A DNA stretch of 64,000 nt from JAHEAO01 sp041633555 (GTDB lineage: Bacteria; Pseudomonadota; Alphaproteobacteria; Rhodobacterales; Rhodobacteraceae), in NCBI GenBank assembly GCA_041633555.1, contig JBFKFZ010000009.1:17010-81009 (forward strand), given 5' to 3'. Below, piece after piece: positions 25,674 to 34,953 of the stretch. The position numbers were made by a program, and so were the translations under genes. Below the pieces are notes generated by a model, which was given only the letters and a program-made list of their open reading frames with translations, had not been told where the DNA came from and searched no databases. Each line of letters starts with the position of its first letter. Within the stretch, counting starts at the first letter, position 1.

Positions 25674-26335
25674 TCGGCAAGATCTCAGGACGGATCGACC
25701 ACCGCGGCGCGGACCACATTCTGATCGACGTACGTGGCGTCGGTTATGTCGTGCATTGCTCTGACCGGACACTCGCGGCCTTGCCGCCAGCCGGGGAATC
25801 GGCAGCGCTCTACACCGACCTGCTGGTGCGCGAGGACCTTTTGCAGCTCTTCGGGTTCACGACCTTGGTGGAGAAGGAATGGCACCGGCTGCTGATGAGC
25901 GTTCAGGGCATCGGGGCAAAGGCTTCCATGGCGATCCTTGGCACGCTTGGCGCCGACGGCGTTTCCCGCGCGATTGCGATCGGCGACTGGAATGCGGTCA
26001 AGGCTGCGCCAGGTGTTGGTCCCAAGATCGCGCAGCGCGTGGTCAACGAGTTGAAGGACAAGGCCCCGGCCGTCATGGCAATGGGTAGCGGCCAGAAGGC
26101 GACGCCAGTCAAGGACTCGGTCGAAACGTACGGGGTGATCGAGCCGGTCGGGCCGCCGCCCGCCCGTCCCTCGATTGACACGGCGCAGTCAGAGGCGCTG
26201 TCGGCCCTGCAAAATCTGGGCTACGGCCCTTCTGACGCGGCCAGGGCCGTTGCCGAGGCTGCCGGGGTCGCGCCGGAGGCCGAGACGCCGGCACTGATCC
26301 GGGCTGCCCTGAAACTGTTGGCGCCAAAGGGCTAA
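25670..26335 (+). CDS. ruvA: Holliday junction helicase subunit RuvA
   Basis: Junction-binding tetramer that recruits the RuvB motor. The 221-residue protein has the N-terminal OB-fold domain I (about 1-62), domain II with two helix-hairpin-helix motifs (SVQGIGAKAS and APGVGPKIAQR), and the C-terminal domain III (ALSALQNLGYG) that contacts RuvB, joined by a flexible Pro-rich linker. It starts within the end of ruvC and is followed 3 nt later by ruvB. Confidence 0.96.
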   Translation: MIGKISGRIDHRGADHILIDVRGVGYVVHCSDRTLAALPPAGESAALYTDLLVREDLLQLFGFTTLVEKEWHRLLMSVQGIGAKASMAILGTLGADGVSRAIAIGDWNAVKAAPGVGPKIAQRVVNELKDKAPAVMAMGSGQKATPVKDSVETYGVIEPVGPPPARPSIDTAQSEALSALQNLGYGPSDAARAVAEAAGVAPEAETPALIRAALKLLAPKG

Positions 26336-26338
26336 GGC

Positions 26339-27367
26339 ATGAGCGAACCGGACCCCACCTTGCGCCCGTTTCCGCAGCCGGAAGACGCGGACCGCGCCCT
26401 GCGTCCGCAGTTGCTGGACGATTTCATCGGGCAGCAGGAACTGCGCGCGAACCTCAAGGTATTCATCGAATCCGCCCGCCGCAGGGGCGAAGCGATGGAT
26501 CACACGCTGTTCCACGGCCCGCCTGGACTGGGCAAGACGACATTGGCACAGATCATGGCGCGCGAACTCGGCGTCGGTTTCCGGATGACTTCTGGCCCGG
26601 TTCTGGCAAGGGCAGGTGATCTGGCTGCGATCCTGACCAACCTCGAAGCCCGCGACGTCCTCTTCATCGACGAGATACATCGCCTGAATCCCGCAGTCGA
26701 AGAGGTGCTCTATCCCGCGCTGGAGGATTTCGAGCTTGATCTTGTGATTGGTGAGGGCCCGGCGGCGCGCACGGTGCGGATCGAGTTGCAGCCTTTCACC
26801 CTGGTAGGCGCCACGACGCGTCTGGGGTTGCTGACAACGCCACTGCGCGACCGATTTGGCATCCCGTCGCGGCTGCAGTTCTACACGGTCGACGAGTTGC
26901 ACGAGATCGTCACGCGTGGCGCGCGGCTCTTGAACATCCCCGCGGAAACCGATGGCGCGATGGAGATTGCCAAGCGCGCGCGCGGAACCCCAAGGATCGC
27001 GGGCAGGCTCTTGCGGCGGGTCGTGGATTTCGCGGTTGTGGAGGGCGATGGACATCTGACGCGGGCAATTGCTGATAATGCGCTTACCCGGCTTGGCGTG
27101 GATCACCTTGGTCTGGACGCCGCCGACCGCCGCTATCTTGGTTTGATTGCCGAGAATTATGCAGGCGGCCCCGTGGGCATCGAAACCATCTCTGCCGCCC
27201 TGTCGGAAGCCCGCGATGGGTTAGAAGAGGTGATCGAGCCCTACCTGCTGCAACAGGGCTTGATCCAGAGAACGCCGCGCGGAAGGATGCTGGCGCAGAA
27301 AGCCTGGTCCCATCTCGAGATGGCGGCGCCAAGCGCACCGGGGCAATCGGATTTGTTTGGAAAATGA
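26339..27367 (+). CDS. ruvB: Holliday junction branch migration ATPase RuvB
   Basis: Hexameric AAA+ motor that drives branch migration with RuvA. The 342-residue protein has Walker A GPPGLGKT, Walker B LFIDEIH, sensor 1 GATTR and a winged-helix DNA-binding C-terminal domain (about 260-340). The short acidic N-terminus and length are typical. Confidence 0.97.
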   Translation: MSEPDPTLRPFPQPEDADRALRPQLLDDFIGQQELRANLKVFIESARRRGEAMDHTLFHGPPGLGKTTLAQIMARELGVGFRMTSGPVLARAGDLAAILTNLEARDVLFIDEIHRLNPAVEEVLYPALEDFELDLVIGEGPAARTVRIELQPFTLVGATTRLGLLTTPLRDRFGIPSRLQFYTVDELHEIVTRGARLLNIPAETDGAMEIAKRARGTPRIAGRLLRRVVDFAVVEGDGHLTRAIADNALTRLGVDHLGLDAADRRYLGLIAENYAGGPVGIETISAALSEARDGLEEVIEPYLLQQGLIQRTPRGRMLAQKAWSHLEMAAPSAPGQSDLFGK

Positions 27368-27421
27368 GATCTAGGCGGTTGTTCCCAGCATCGGCCGACA
27401 TAACTCCATCCACCGACGGAT

Positions 27422-28075
27422 GTGGCTAGGGCCCAAGGAGCAGGTTTGACCCCCGATCAGGTACAGGCATTGTTCACCGGCCCGGACCGAGGCTATCATT
27501 TCTCTCGCTGGGGGCGGCCGATCGTCCCGATCGTGTTCGGTGTCGAGGATGCGACGCTCGGTGTGGTCAAGGGCGCGATCGAGGCGCTCGTGACCCTTGC
27601 GGGGCATCAAATGGCGGAGACCGACCCCGAACTGGGCGTCAACCTGATGGTGTTCTTCCTGCGCGACTGGCATGAACTTGCCGCGGTGCCGAAACTTGAC
27701 CATCTGTTTCCGGAATTGCCTCAAGTTTTATCCCGGCTTGAGGCGGCCGGAGCTAACCAATACCGGCTGTTTCGCTTTGACAATGAAGGCGGTATCCAGG
27801 CCTGTTTCGTCTTCTTGCGGATGGATGCAGAGATGCTGGACCAGTCCGCCGATATCCTCGCCCTTGGCCAGATGGTGCAGGCGATCCTGTGCTGGTCCAA
27901 GTCGGCCTTTGAAACGTTGTCACCGCTGGCGCGCCTGCCGAATAGTGGTGCGGTCGTGCTGAAGCCAGAGATTGCCGGTGTCATCAAGGCCGCCTATGAC
28001 CCGACTCTGCCCATCGCAGCGACGGACCCCTCACATGCGTTGCGGCTTGTCGCACGGATGGAACGGACCACATGA
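27422..28075 (+). CDS. conserved hypothetical protein between ruvB and ybgC
   Basis: A 217-residue cytosolic-looking protein with no recognised domain. It has no signal peptide or membrane helix; the middle contains hydrophobic beta-like blocks (GVNLMVFFLRDW, CFVFLRMD). The start used is a GTG with only a weak upstream GACGGA; a TTG nine codons in is possible. The stop overlaps ybgC by 4 nt (ATGA), so it belongs to the same transcript as the Tol-Pal accessory gene. It could be order-specific. No function is inferred. Confidence 0.6.
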   Translation: MARAQGAGLTPDQVQALFTGPDRGYHFSRWGRPIVPIVFGVEDATLGVVKGAIEALVTLAGHQMAETDPELGVNLMVFFLRDWHELAAVPKLDHLFPELPQVLSRLEAAGANQYRLFRFDNEGGIQACFVFLRMDAEMLDQSADILALGQMVQAILCWSKSAFETLSPLARLPNSGAVVLKPEIAGVIKAAYDPTLPIAATDPSHALRLVARMERTT

Positions 28076-28461
28076 GTCACACTTTCTCATTGCGGGTGTA
28101 TTATGAAGACACCGATCTGGCGGGGATCGTCTATTATGCCAACTACCTGAAATTCATCGAGCGGGCTCGGACCGAGTTCGTACGCGGCATCGGCATTGAC
28201 CAGACTGCGCTGAAGGACAGCGATGGCATCGTGTTCGCAGTTCGTAGGGTCGAGGCGGACTATCTGCTTCCCGCACGGTTTGATGACGAGCTGCTTGTCC
28301 GAACCACGACCGAGGCAGTTTCAGGAGCACGGGTCGTTCTGATCCAGGAAGTCGAGAAGGCTGGGGCGGTGATGTTCTCTGCGAGGGTAACGCTTGTCGC
28401 ACTTGACGCCGTCGGTCGGCCAACCCGGCTGCCAGCGAATATTCGCCGACTTCTGGGGTAA
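28072..28461 (+). CDS. ybgC: tol-pal associated acyl-CoA thioesterase YbgC
   Basis: Hotdog-fold thioesterase found at the head of tol-pal operons; homologues hydrolyse short- or long-chain acyl-CoA and associate with phospholipid synthesis proteins. The 129-residue protein has the N-terminal signature YYEDTDLAGIVYYANYLKF with the catalytic Asp. It overlaps the preceding hypothetical gene by 4 nt and precedes tolQ by 111 nt, a gap that holds a promoter-like element. Confidence 0.93.
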   Translation: MSHTFSLRVYYEDTDLAGIVYYANYLKFIERARTEFVRGIGIDQTALKDSDGIVFAVRRVEADYLLPARFDDELLVRTTTEAVSGARVVLIQEVEKAGAVMFSARVTLVALDAVGRPTRLPANIRRLLG

Positions 28462-28493
28462 GATCGGAAATTTTGCGAGATGACGCGCTTGTG

Positions 28494-28522
28494 TTGGATT
28501 TCCCCTTAAACATCCGTTAATT
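28494..28522 (+). promoter_or_regulatory. candidate promoter for tolQRAB
   Basis: TTGGAT (28494-28499) and TTAATT (28517-28522) are 17 bases apart in an AT-richer stretch about 50 nt upstream of tolQ. Both boxes resemble the sigma-70 consensus. A small GCCGC/GCGGC hairpin follows in the presumed 5' leader. Confidence 0.4.
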
Positions 28523-28572
28523 TGCAGGCAATCAGAGCCGCCGTAAGCGGCCAGGTAACAAGAGCAGGTTAA

Positions 28573-29268
28573 ATGGAAACGGAAACCCTTGCGATGGCGC
28601 AGGAGATCGACTTCTCCTTTCTTGCGCTGTTTTTGCGTGCCAGCTTTACCGTCAAGCTGGTGATGATCTTGCTGCTCGTGGCCTCGTTCTGGGCCTGGGC
28701 GATCATCGTTCAGAAACACATCAACTTTCGCCGGGCGCGCTCGGAATCCACAGTATTCGATCAGGCCTTCTGGTCAGGCGAGCCTCTGGACGAGTTGTTC
28801 GACAAGATCGGTGGCCAACCGTCCGGCGCGTCGCAAAAGATCTTCTCGGCCGGAATGCTGGAATGGCGACGCAGCCACCGGCAGGATGGCGGGCTGATCG
28901 CAGGGGCGCAGGCCCGCATCGACCGGTCGATGGACGTGGCGATCGCCAAGGAATCCGAGGATTTGAACAAGGGCCTGCCATTCCTTGCGACAGTCGGGTC
29001 CACGGCGCCGTTCGTCGGGCTCTTCGGCACGGTCTGGGGGATCAAGACCGCGTTCGAGGAAATCGCCATCCAACAAAACACCAACCTGGCCGTAGTTGCG
29101 CCCGGCATTGCCGAAGCCTTGCTGGCCACGGGGTTGGGCCTCTTGGCTGCAATTCCGGCGGTCATCTTCTACAACAAGCTATCGTCGGACAGCGACCAGA
29201 TCGTGTCGGGTTACGAGGCATTCGCGGATGAGTTTGCGACCATCCTGAGCCGTCAGCTGGATAGCTGA
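28573..29268 (+). CDS. tolQ: Tol-Pal system protein TolQ
   Basis: Proton-channel subunit (ExbB/MotA family) that with TolR energises TolA across the inner membrane; needed for outer-membrane constriction at division. The 231-residue protein has three membrane segments (about 20-41, 137-158 and 174-192) and a large cytosolic loop. The TVGSTAPFVGLFGTVWGI block of the second helix is diagnostic. tolR begins 2 nt after its stop. Confidence 0.96.
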   Translation: METETLAMAQEIDFSFLALFLRASFTVKLVMILLLVASFWAWAIIVQKHINFRRARSESTVFDQAFWSGEPLDELFDKIGGQPSGASQKIFSAGMLEWRRSHRQDGGLIAGAQARIDRSMDVAIAKESEDLNKGLPFLATVGSTAPFVGLFGTVWGIKTAFEEIAIQQNTNLAVVAPGIAEALLATGLGLLAAIPAVIFYNKLSSDSDQIVSGYEAFADEFATILSRQLDS

Positions 29269-29269
29269 G

Positions 29270-29740
29270 ATGGGCGCAGGTGTATTGCAGAAATCGGCAG
29301 GCGGGCGGCGCGGGCGCCGTCGTGGCAAGTCCCGAGCGATGTCAGAGATCAACATCACTCCGATGGTCGATGTCATGCTGGTCTTGCTGATCATTTTCAT
29401 GGTCGCTGCACCGCTGCTTACGGTCGGCGTTCCGGTTGAACTGCCGAAAACGGCCGCCAGTGCGCTGCCGACCGAGCAGGAAGAGCCGCTGACCATCACC
29501 CTGACGGTGGATGGCACAATGCTCATCCAGGCAACCGAGACGGCGAATGACGAACTGATCCCGAAACTGCGCGCCATCGCGGCAGAGCGGGTGAATGACA
29601 AGGTCTTCCTGCGTGCCGACGGTGCCATACCCTATGACCGGGTGATGCAGGTCATGGGTGCGCTGAATGCGGGCGGCTTTCGCAATATCGGCCTTGTGAC
29701 CGATACCGGCGGACCGACGCTGGACGGGCGCGACGGGTAA
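29270..29740 (+). CDS. tolR: Tol-Pal system protein TolR
   Basis: ExbD-family partner of TolQ. The 156-residue protein has a basic N-terminal tail (RRGRRRGK), one membrane helix (about 32-52) starting with the conserved proton-carrying Asp in TPMVDVMLVLL, and a periplasmic domain. It is about ten residues longer at the N-terminus than E. coli TolR. It lies between tolQ and tolA with almost no spacing. Confidence 0.95.
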   Translation: MGAGVLQKSAGGRRGRRRGKSRAMSEINITPMVDVMLVLLIIFMVAAPLLTVGVPVELPKTAASALPTEQEEPLTITLTVDGTMLIQATETANDELIPKLRAIAAERVNDKVFLRADGAIPYDRVMQVMGALNAGGFRNIGLVTDTGGPTLDGRDG

Positions 29741-29745
29741 ATGCG

Positions 29746-30864
29746 GTGACGCCGAATACCGGCACATATGTCTCGGGCATCGGCCACGGGATACTGATCC
29801 TTTGGGCGCTCATTGGCGGCTTTTTCCTGCGCGCCAATGATCCGCTGCCGCTGCAATCGACCGAAGTCTCACTGATGTCGAGCGAGGAGTTCGCGGCCCT
29901 GTCGCTTCCCGACGCCAGCCCCGATGTCCCGACGGAAGCGCTGGAAGTGGTCGCCCCCGAACCCGAGGAAGCGGCCCCTGAGATCGCGCCGACGGTCGAA
30001 GCAGCCCCCGAAGTTCTAGAGCCCGCCCCAGCGCTCGAGCCGGAGCCGGAACCAGAACCTGCGCCGGCAATTGATGTTCCGGACGATGCGCCGATCTTGC
30101 CTGACCCGCCGTCCGAGCAGGCCTCGACCGCCGAACCGACCATTCCGGAGGCCGAGGCGCAGCCCGAACAGGCCCCGCGTGTTGCACCGATCCCGGCGCC
30201 CGCTCCTGAGCCCGATGCGGAGATCTCGGAAACGGTAACCCCGGAAGTGGTCCCCGATGCCGAGCCCGAGCCCGAGGTCGAAGTCGTGGTCGAGGAGGCC
30301 CCTGCGACGGCGCCGCAGGAAGCCACGACCGAGATCGTCACCGAGGCCGAGAAGCCCTCGGCCCCGACGGAATCCGTTCGCCCCAAGAGCAGGCCGAAAC
30401 CCCAGACCCGCGTTGCCGAGACACCACCCCCGGAGACCCCCATTGTGCCTGCCGACGCGGTTGCAGACGCCGTCGCGTCAGCCCTTGCCGAAACCACATT
30501 TGCTGCCGCGCCTGCGCCTGCCCCCGCCGCGCCCACCGGCCCACCGCTGACAGGTGGCGAAAAGGACGCTCTCAGGGTTGCCGTTCAGCAATGCTGGAAT
30601 GTCGGATCGCTTTCCACCGACGCCTTGCAGACGACGGTCGTCGTGTCGGTCAACATGTCCCGGGATGCCCGGCCCGAAACCGGCAGCATCCGTATGTTGT
30701 CCTTCGAGGGTGGCAGCGAGGCATCGGCTGGGCAAGCCTACGAGGCCGCGCGCCGCGCCATAATACGCTGCGGCGCCAACGGCTATGATCTGCCGGCGGA
30801 AAAATTCGCCCAATGGCAGACCATTGAAATGACCTTCAATCCGGAGAAAATGAGGATCAAATGA
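29746..30864 (+). CDS. tolA: Tol-Pal system protein TolA, acidic Pro/Glu-rich form
   Basis: Periplasm-spanning protein that couples the TolQR motor to TolB and Pal. The 372-residue protein has one N-terminal membrane helix (about 9-27), a long linker (about 60-255) and a C-terminal globular domain (about 265-372, with VAVQQCWNVGSL as in TolA/TonB-like domain III). The linker is rich in Pro, Glu and Ala (PEPEPE-type repeats), unlike the Lys/Ala helical domain II of E. coli TolA. The start is GTG at 29746; the ATG five bases earlier is out of frame. The stop overlaps tolB. Confidence 0.88.
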   Translation: MTPNTGTYVSGIGHGILILWALIGGFFLRANDPLPLQSTEVSLMSSEEFAALSLPDASPDVPTEALEVVAPEPEEAAPEIAPTVEAAPEVLEPAPALEPEPEPEPAPAIDVPDDAPILPDPPSEQASTAEPTIPEAEAQPEQAPRVAPIPAPAPEPDAEISETVTPEVVPDAEPEPEVEVVVEEAPATAPQEATTEIVTEAEKPSAPTESVRPKSRPKPQTRVAETPPPETPIVPADAVADAVASALAETTFAAAPAPAPAAPTGPPLTGGEKDALRVAVQQCWNVGSLSTDALQTTVVVSVNMSRDARPETGSIRMLSFEGGSEASAGQAYEAARRAIIRCGANGYDLPAEKFAQWQTIEMTFNPEKMRIK

Positions 30865-32192
30865 GATTGCTGAAAGCCCTGACCCTCGCCATATTGTGCC
30901 TCGGCGCAGCCATTCCCGCTACAGCACAGGAGCGAAGCGGGCCCTTGCGGATTGAAATCACCGAAGGTGTGATCGAGCCGTTGCCGATTGCCGTGCCAAC
31001 CTTCATCGCGGAAAACCCGGCAGCTCAAGAATACGCTGACGCCATCGCGCGGGTGATCGCCGCCGATCTGACCGGAACCGGCCTCTTTCGCGAGATCCCG
31101 CGAGACGCCTTCATTTCGCGCATCACCAGCTTTGACAGCACGATCCAATATTCCGACTGGAAGGCGATCAACGCACAGGCCGTCGTGACCGGCGCGGTCA
31201 GTGCAGCGGGCGACGGTCGGATCACCGTCAAGTTCAGGCTCTTTGACGTCTTTGCCGACGCGCAGCTGGGCGACGGGCTACAGTTCGGTGGCTCGGCTGG
31301 CAGCTGGCGCCGGATGGCGCACAAGGTGGCCGACGCTGTCTACAGCCGCATCACCGGCGAAGGCGGCTATTTCGACAGCCGTGTCGTGTTCGTCGCCGAA
31401 AGCGGACCGAAGGATGCGCGGCTGAAGCGGCTGGGCGTCATGGATTATGACGGGGCCAATGTGCAGTACCTGACCGACAGTTCCTCGATCGTGCTTGCGC
31501 CGCGCTTTTCCCCGACTGGTGACAGGGTGCTCTATACCAGCTACGAAACCGGATCGCCGCGGGTCTTCGTGCTTGATGTCGGAACAGTGCAGCGGCGGGC
31601 TCTGGACTTGCCGGCAGAGACGATGACATTCGCGCCCCGCTTTGGCCCCGACGGCCAGACGGTTGTCTTCTCTCTGACCGAGGGCGGCAATTCCGACCTT
31701 TATGCCACCAATGTCAACGGCGGCGGCATTCAGCGCCTGACCTCGACGCCGTCGATCGAGACGGCGCCCGGCTTTTCGCCGGACGGCAGCCGGATCGTTT
31801 TCGAAAGCGACCGCAGCGGCACGCAGCAACTTTATGTGATGCCGGCTGCAGGCGGCGAACCGACCCGCATCAGCTTCGGTCAGGGGCGCTACGGCACGCC
31901 TGTCTGGTCCCCGCGTGGAGACCTGATCGCCTTCACCAAACAGAATGAGGGTCGGTTTCATATCGGCGTCATGCGGGTGGACGGATCGGAGGAGCGGCTG
32001 CTGACGGCGTCTTTCCTCGATGAGGGTCCAACCTGGGCGCCGAATGGCCGCGTCATCATGTTCACCCGGGGGACGCAGGGCGCGGGCGGAGAGCCGGCGC
32101 TCTACTCGGTCGACATCTCAGGGCGGAACCTACGAAGGGTGCAAACAGAGGGTCCGGCGTCGGATCCGGCATGGTCGCCGCTGCTACAATAG
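30861..32192 (+). CDS. tolB: Tol-Pal system beta-propeller protein TolB
   Basis: Periplasmic protein that switches between Pal and TolA binding. The 443-residue protein has a signal peptide (cleavage likely after TATAQ near residue 23), an N-terminal alpha/beta domain (about 25-165) and a C-terminal six-bladed beta-propeller with repeated FSPDG-type blade motifs. It overlaps tolA by 4 nt. Confidence 0.96.
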   Translation: MRLLKALTLAILCLGAAIPATAQERSGPLRIEITEGVIEPLPIAVPTFIAENPAAQEYADAIARVIAADLTGTGLFREIPRDAFISRITSFDSTIQYSDWKAINAQAVVTGAVSAAGDGRITVKFRLFDVFADAQLGDGLQFGGSAGSWRRMAHKVADAVYSRITGEGGYFDSRVVFVAESGPKDARLKRLGVMDYDGANVQYLTDSSSIVLAPRFSPTGDRVLYTSYETGSPRVFVLDVGTVQRRALDLPAETMTFAPRFGPDGQTVVFSLTEGGNSDLYATNVNGGGIQRLTSTPSIETAPGFSPDGSRIVFESDRSGTQQLYVMPAAGGEPTRISFGQGRYGTPVWSPRGDLIAFTKQNEGRFHIGVMRVDGSEERLLTASFLDEGPTWAPNGRVIMFTRGTQGAGGEPALYSVDISGRNLRRVQTEGPASDPAWSPLLQ

Positions 32193-32266
32193 CGTGCATT
32201 CCCAAAGCCTGACGAGGCTGCTAGACTGCGCGCAATCGAGCCAATAATGAGAATGGAAAACTCCGG

Positions 32267-32782
32267 ATGAAACTTCACAGCAAGGCAATACTGATGCTGC
32301 TGGCGCTCGGACTGGCGGCCTGCACCAATCCCGGCCGCTTCGGCGCGGGCGGCGCCGGTGGAATGGGCAGCGGCGGTATCGACTCCGCAGGTCTCGGCAG
32401 CGCCAGCGACCCGTCTTCACCTGCCTATTTCCAGCAAACCATCGGAGACAGGGTGCTGTTTGCTGTTGATCAAAGCACGCTTTCGCCCGAGGCCACGCAG
32501 ATCCTGACCGGTCAGGCGCGCTGGCTGGCCAACAACACCGAATTCACTGCCCTTATCGAGGGTCATGCCGACGAGCAGGGCACCCGCGAATACAACCTTG
32601 CGCTCGGGGCGCGCCGCGCGAATTCGGTAATGGAGTTTCTGGTTTCGCAGGGCGTATCGCCGACACGTCTGAAGACGATCACCTACGGCAAGGAACGTCC
32701 CCTGGCGATATGTTCGGACGAAGCTTGTTACTCGCAGAACCGCCGCGCGGTTACGGTGATCGCAGCCGGCGGGCTGGTATGA
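32267..32782 (+). CDS. pal: peptidoglycan-associated lipoprotein Pal
   Basis: Outer-membrane lipoprotein that binds peptidoglycan and TolB. The 171-residue protein has a signal peptide with lipobox LAAC (lipidated Cys near residue 19), a Gly-rich linker and an OmpA-like domain (about 60-168) with the peptidoglycan-contact segment EGHADEQGTREYN. It lies 74 nt after tolB. Confidence 0.96.
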   Translation: MKLHSKAILMLLALGLAACTNPGRFGAGGAGGMGSGGIDSAGLGSASDPSSPAYFQQTIGDRVLFAVDQSTLSPEATQILTGQARWLANNTEFTALIEGHADEQGTREYNLALGARRANSVMEFLVSQGVSPTRLKTITYGKERPLAICSDEACYSQNRRAVTVIAAGGLV

Positions 32783-32796
32783 CGGCAGGCTGAACG

Positions 32797-33624
32797 ATGC
32801 GGTTTCTGATACTCAGCTTCGGTCTTGTGCTGGCAGCCCTTAATGGGATCAAGGCCAGCGCGCAGGATCATACTCTGGCCGATATAAGGCAGGAGTTGCA
32901 GTTTCTCTATGTCGACGTGGAGCGCCTGCGTCGGGAACTGTCGACAACCGGTGCGGCGGGGATCAATACGGTTGGTGCCTCTGCGCTCGAACGTCTGAAC
33001 CTGATCGAAGCCGAGCTGGTTCGGCTGACATCGAAGACCGAAGAGCTTGAGAACCGCATCAATCAGGTCGTGACCGATGGGACCAACCGCATCGGCGATC
33101 TGGAGTTTCGGCTAGTCGAGTTGGAAGGCGGCGATGTCAGCAAGCTGGGTGAAACCACGACGCTAGGCGGCGGAGCGATGCCCGCCCAGGCTGTTGCGAG
33201 CCCGGTGATCACCCCATCGGCGACTGGTGGGGCGGAACTCGCCGTTGGCGAGCAATCTGATTTCGATCGGGCGAAGGCGGCGCTCGATTCCGGTGACTTT
33301 CGCGGCGCCGCTGACCTCTTTGCGACCTTTACCGAGACTTATACCGGCGGACCGCTGACCGGAGAGGCGCATTACCTGCGCGGCGACGCGCTCGCATCTT
33401 TGGGGGATACGACAGGTGCGGCACGGGCCTACCTGGAAAGCTATTCTGGATCGCCAAGTGGTTCACGCGCACCGGATGCCTTGTTCAAGCTCGGGGCGAG
33501 TCTGAGCGCACTTGGACAGGTCAACGACGCTTGTGTCACCTTGGGCCAGGTCGCGATCCTTTATCCCGGCGCGGCAGCGGTTGGGCAGGCGCAGACCACG
33601 ATGCTCTCGCTGGGATGCAGTTAA
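32797..33624 (+). CDS. cpoB: cell division coordinator CpoB (YbgF)
   Basis: Periplasmic Tol-Pal accessory protein that links outer-membrane constriction to peptidoglycan synthesis in E. coli. The 275-residue protein has a signal peptide (cleaved near ASAQD), an N-terminal coiled-coil (about 30-110) for trimerisation and a C-terminal TPR domain (about 145-270). Its last bases overlap the tilS start. Confidence 0.9.
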   Translation: MRFLILSFGLVLAALNGIKASAQDHTLADIRQELQFLYVDVERLRRELSTTGAAGINTVGASALERLNLIEAELVRLTSKTEELENRINQVVTDGTNRIGDLEFRLVELEGGDVSKLGETTTLGGGAMPAQAVASPVITPSATGGAELAVGEQSDFDRAKAALDSGDFRGAADLFATFTETYTGGPLTGEAHYLRGDALASLGDTTGAARAYLESYSGSPSGSRAPDALFKLGASLSALGQVNDACVTLGQVAILYPGAAAVGQAQTTMLSLGCS

Positions 33625-34874
33625 ACGACCACGACGACCGGTTGTCGCAGGTCCTGGATATCGCGCTGAGCCGCGAGACCTTCGACATCGTGGGCATTGC
33701 AGTCTCGGGGGGCAGCGACTCGCTTGCCCTTCTGCATCTCATGGCGGAACGGGCCAGGCACTCCGGATTGCAGATCAGGGCAGTGACAGTCGATCACGGC
33801 TTGCGGCCAGAGGCCGCCGGGGAAGCTGATTTCGTTGCAGAGCAATGCAAGGCGCTCGGCATCGCGCACACGATCTTGCGATGGCAGGGATGGGATGGGG
33901 CCGGCAATTTGCAGGATCAGGCCCGCCGGGCACGCTATCGACTGATGGCCGAGTGGGCAAATTCCGAAGGGATGACTGCAATCGCACTTGGCCATACAGC
34001 GGATGATCAGGCCGAGACGGTTCTGATGCGCCTTGCGCGCGGGGCCGGTGTTGACGGGCTGTCGGGGATGGCCGACCGGCGCACGGCGCACAGCGTCGTC
34101 TGGCTGCGGCCGCTGCTTCAGGTCCAACGTCAGCAACTGCGCGACTATCTTGTCAGCAAGGGGCTGGGCTGGCTCGACGATCCCAGCAATGAGGACTGCC
34201 GCTTTGACCGGGTCAAGGCGCGTCAGGCGCTTGCCGCCCTTTCTCCGCTTGGCATCGGCATTCGCAAGCTGGCCACGGTCGCCTCCAATTTACGCGATGC
34301 GCGGAAGGCCCTGGAAATTCAAACGCAGTTCGCCGCCGAATCCCTGGCGACAGTCGACGCCGGGGATGTCGTCTTTGACAGGGCCCGTCTTGCGGCAATT
34401 CCGGTCGAGATTGGCCGGCGGCTGATGCGGCACGCCACGAAATGGGTGAGTTCGGCGGAATACGGTCCCAGGGGAATTAGCCTGGTTGACGCATATGCGG
34501 CGGTCTTACGGGGCCGAGACGTCACGCTGCATGGCTGTCACCTGCTGGCGTCAGGCTCCGACATTCGCGTGACACGTGAATACCAGGCTGTCAGGGAAGA
34601 GGAAGCGGCGATCGGTGCCGTCTGGGACCACCGCTGGCGAATTTCCGGACCTGAAAACAAGGGCTTATCCATTCGTGCCTTGAGCGAGGCGGGATTGCGG
34701 CACTGCCCCGACTGGCGCGATTCGGGACGCCCTCGGGTCAGCCTTTTGGCAGGTCCCGCCGTTTGGCGCGGCGACCAGCTTCTCGCCGCGCCGCTGGCGG
34801 GCAGGGCTGAGGGTTGGTCAGCGGCGCTTATCCACCCGGCAAATCATTTCAACAGAACGATCATATCGCATTGA
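33615..34874 (+). CDS. tilS: tRNA(Ile)-lysidine synthetase
   Basis: N-type ATP pyrophosphatase that converts the wobble cytidine of tRNA-Ile(CAU) to lysidine. The 419-residue protein has the P-loop SGGSDS near residue 25 and the GHTADDQAETVLMRLARG block of the TilS family. The ATG at 33615 overlaps the cpoB stop by 10 nt, so it is translationally coupled. It is followed by ftsH, a common neighbour. Confidence 0.94.
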   Translation: MQLNDHDDRLSQVLDIALSRETFDIVGIAVSGGSDSLALLHLMAERARHSGLQIRAVTVDHGLRPEAAGEADFVAEQCKALGIAHTILRWQGWDGAGNLQDQARRARYRLMAEWANSEGMTAIALGHTADDQAETVLMRLARGAGVDGLSGMADRRTAHSVVWLRPLLQVQRQQLRDYLVSKGLGWLDDPSNEDCRFDRVKARQALAALSPLGIGIRKLATVASNLRDARKALEIQTQFAAESLATVDAGDVVFDRARLAAIPVEIGRRLMRHATKWVSSAEYGPRGISLVDAYAAVLRGRDVTLHGCHLLASGSDIRVTREYQAVREEEAAIGAVWDHRWRISGPENKGLSIRALSEAGLRHCPDWRDSGRPRVSLLAGPAVWRGDQLLAAPLAGRAEGWSAALIHPANHFNRTIISH

Positions 34875-34953
34875 ACTGCCGGGATTGTTCCTTATTTTAG
34901 ACAGGTGGCCGCTTCAAAGCAGTACGGCCAACCGAATTTCGAGGAGATATCCT

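Noticed and set aside
29652..30536. Minus-strand Ser/Gly/Ala-rich frame opposite tolA
   Set aside because: Low-complexity complement of the Pro/Glu repeat region of tolA.
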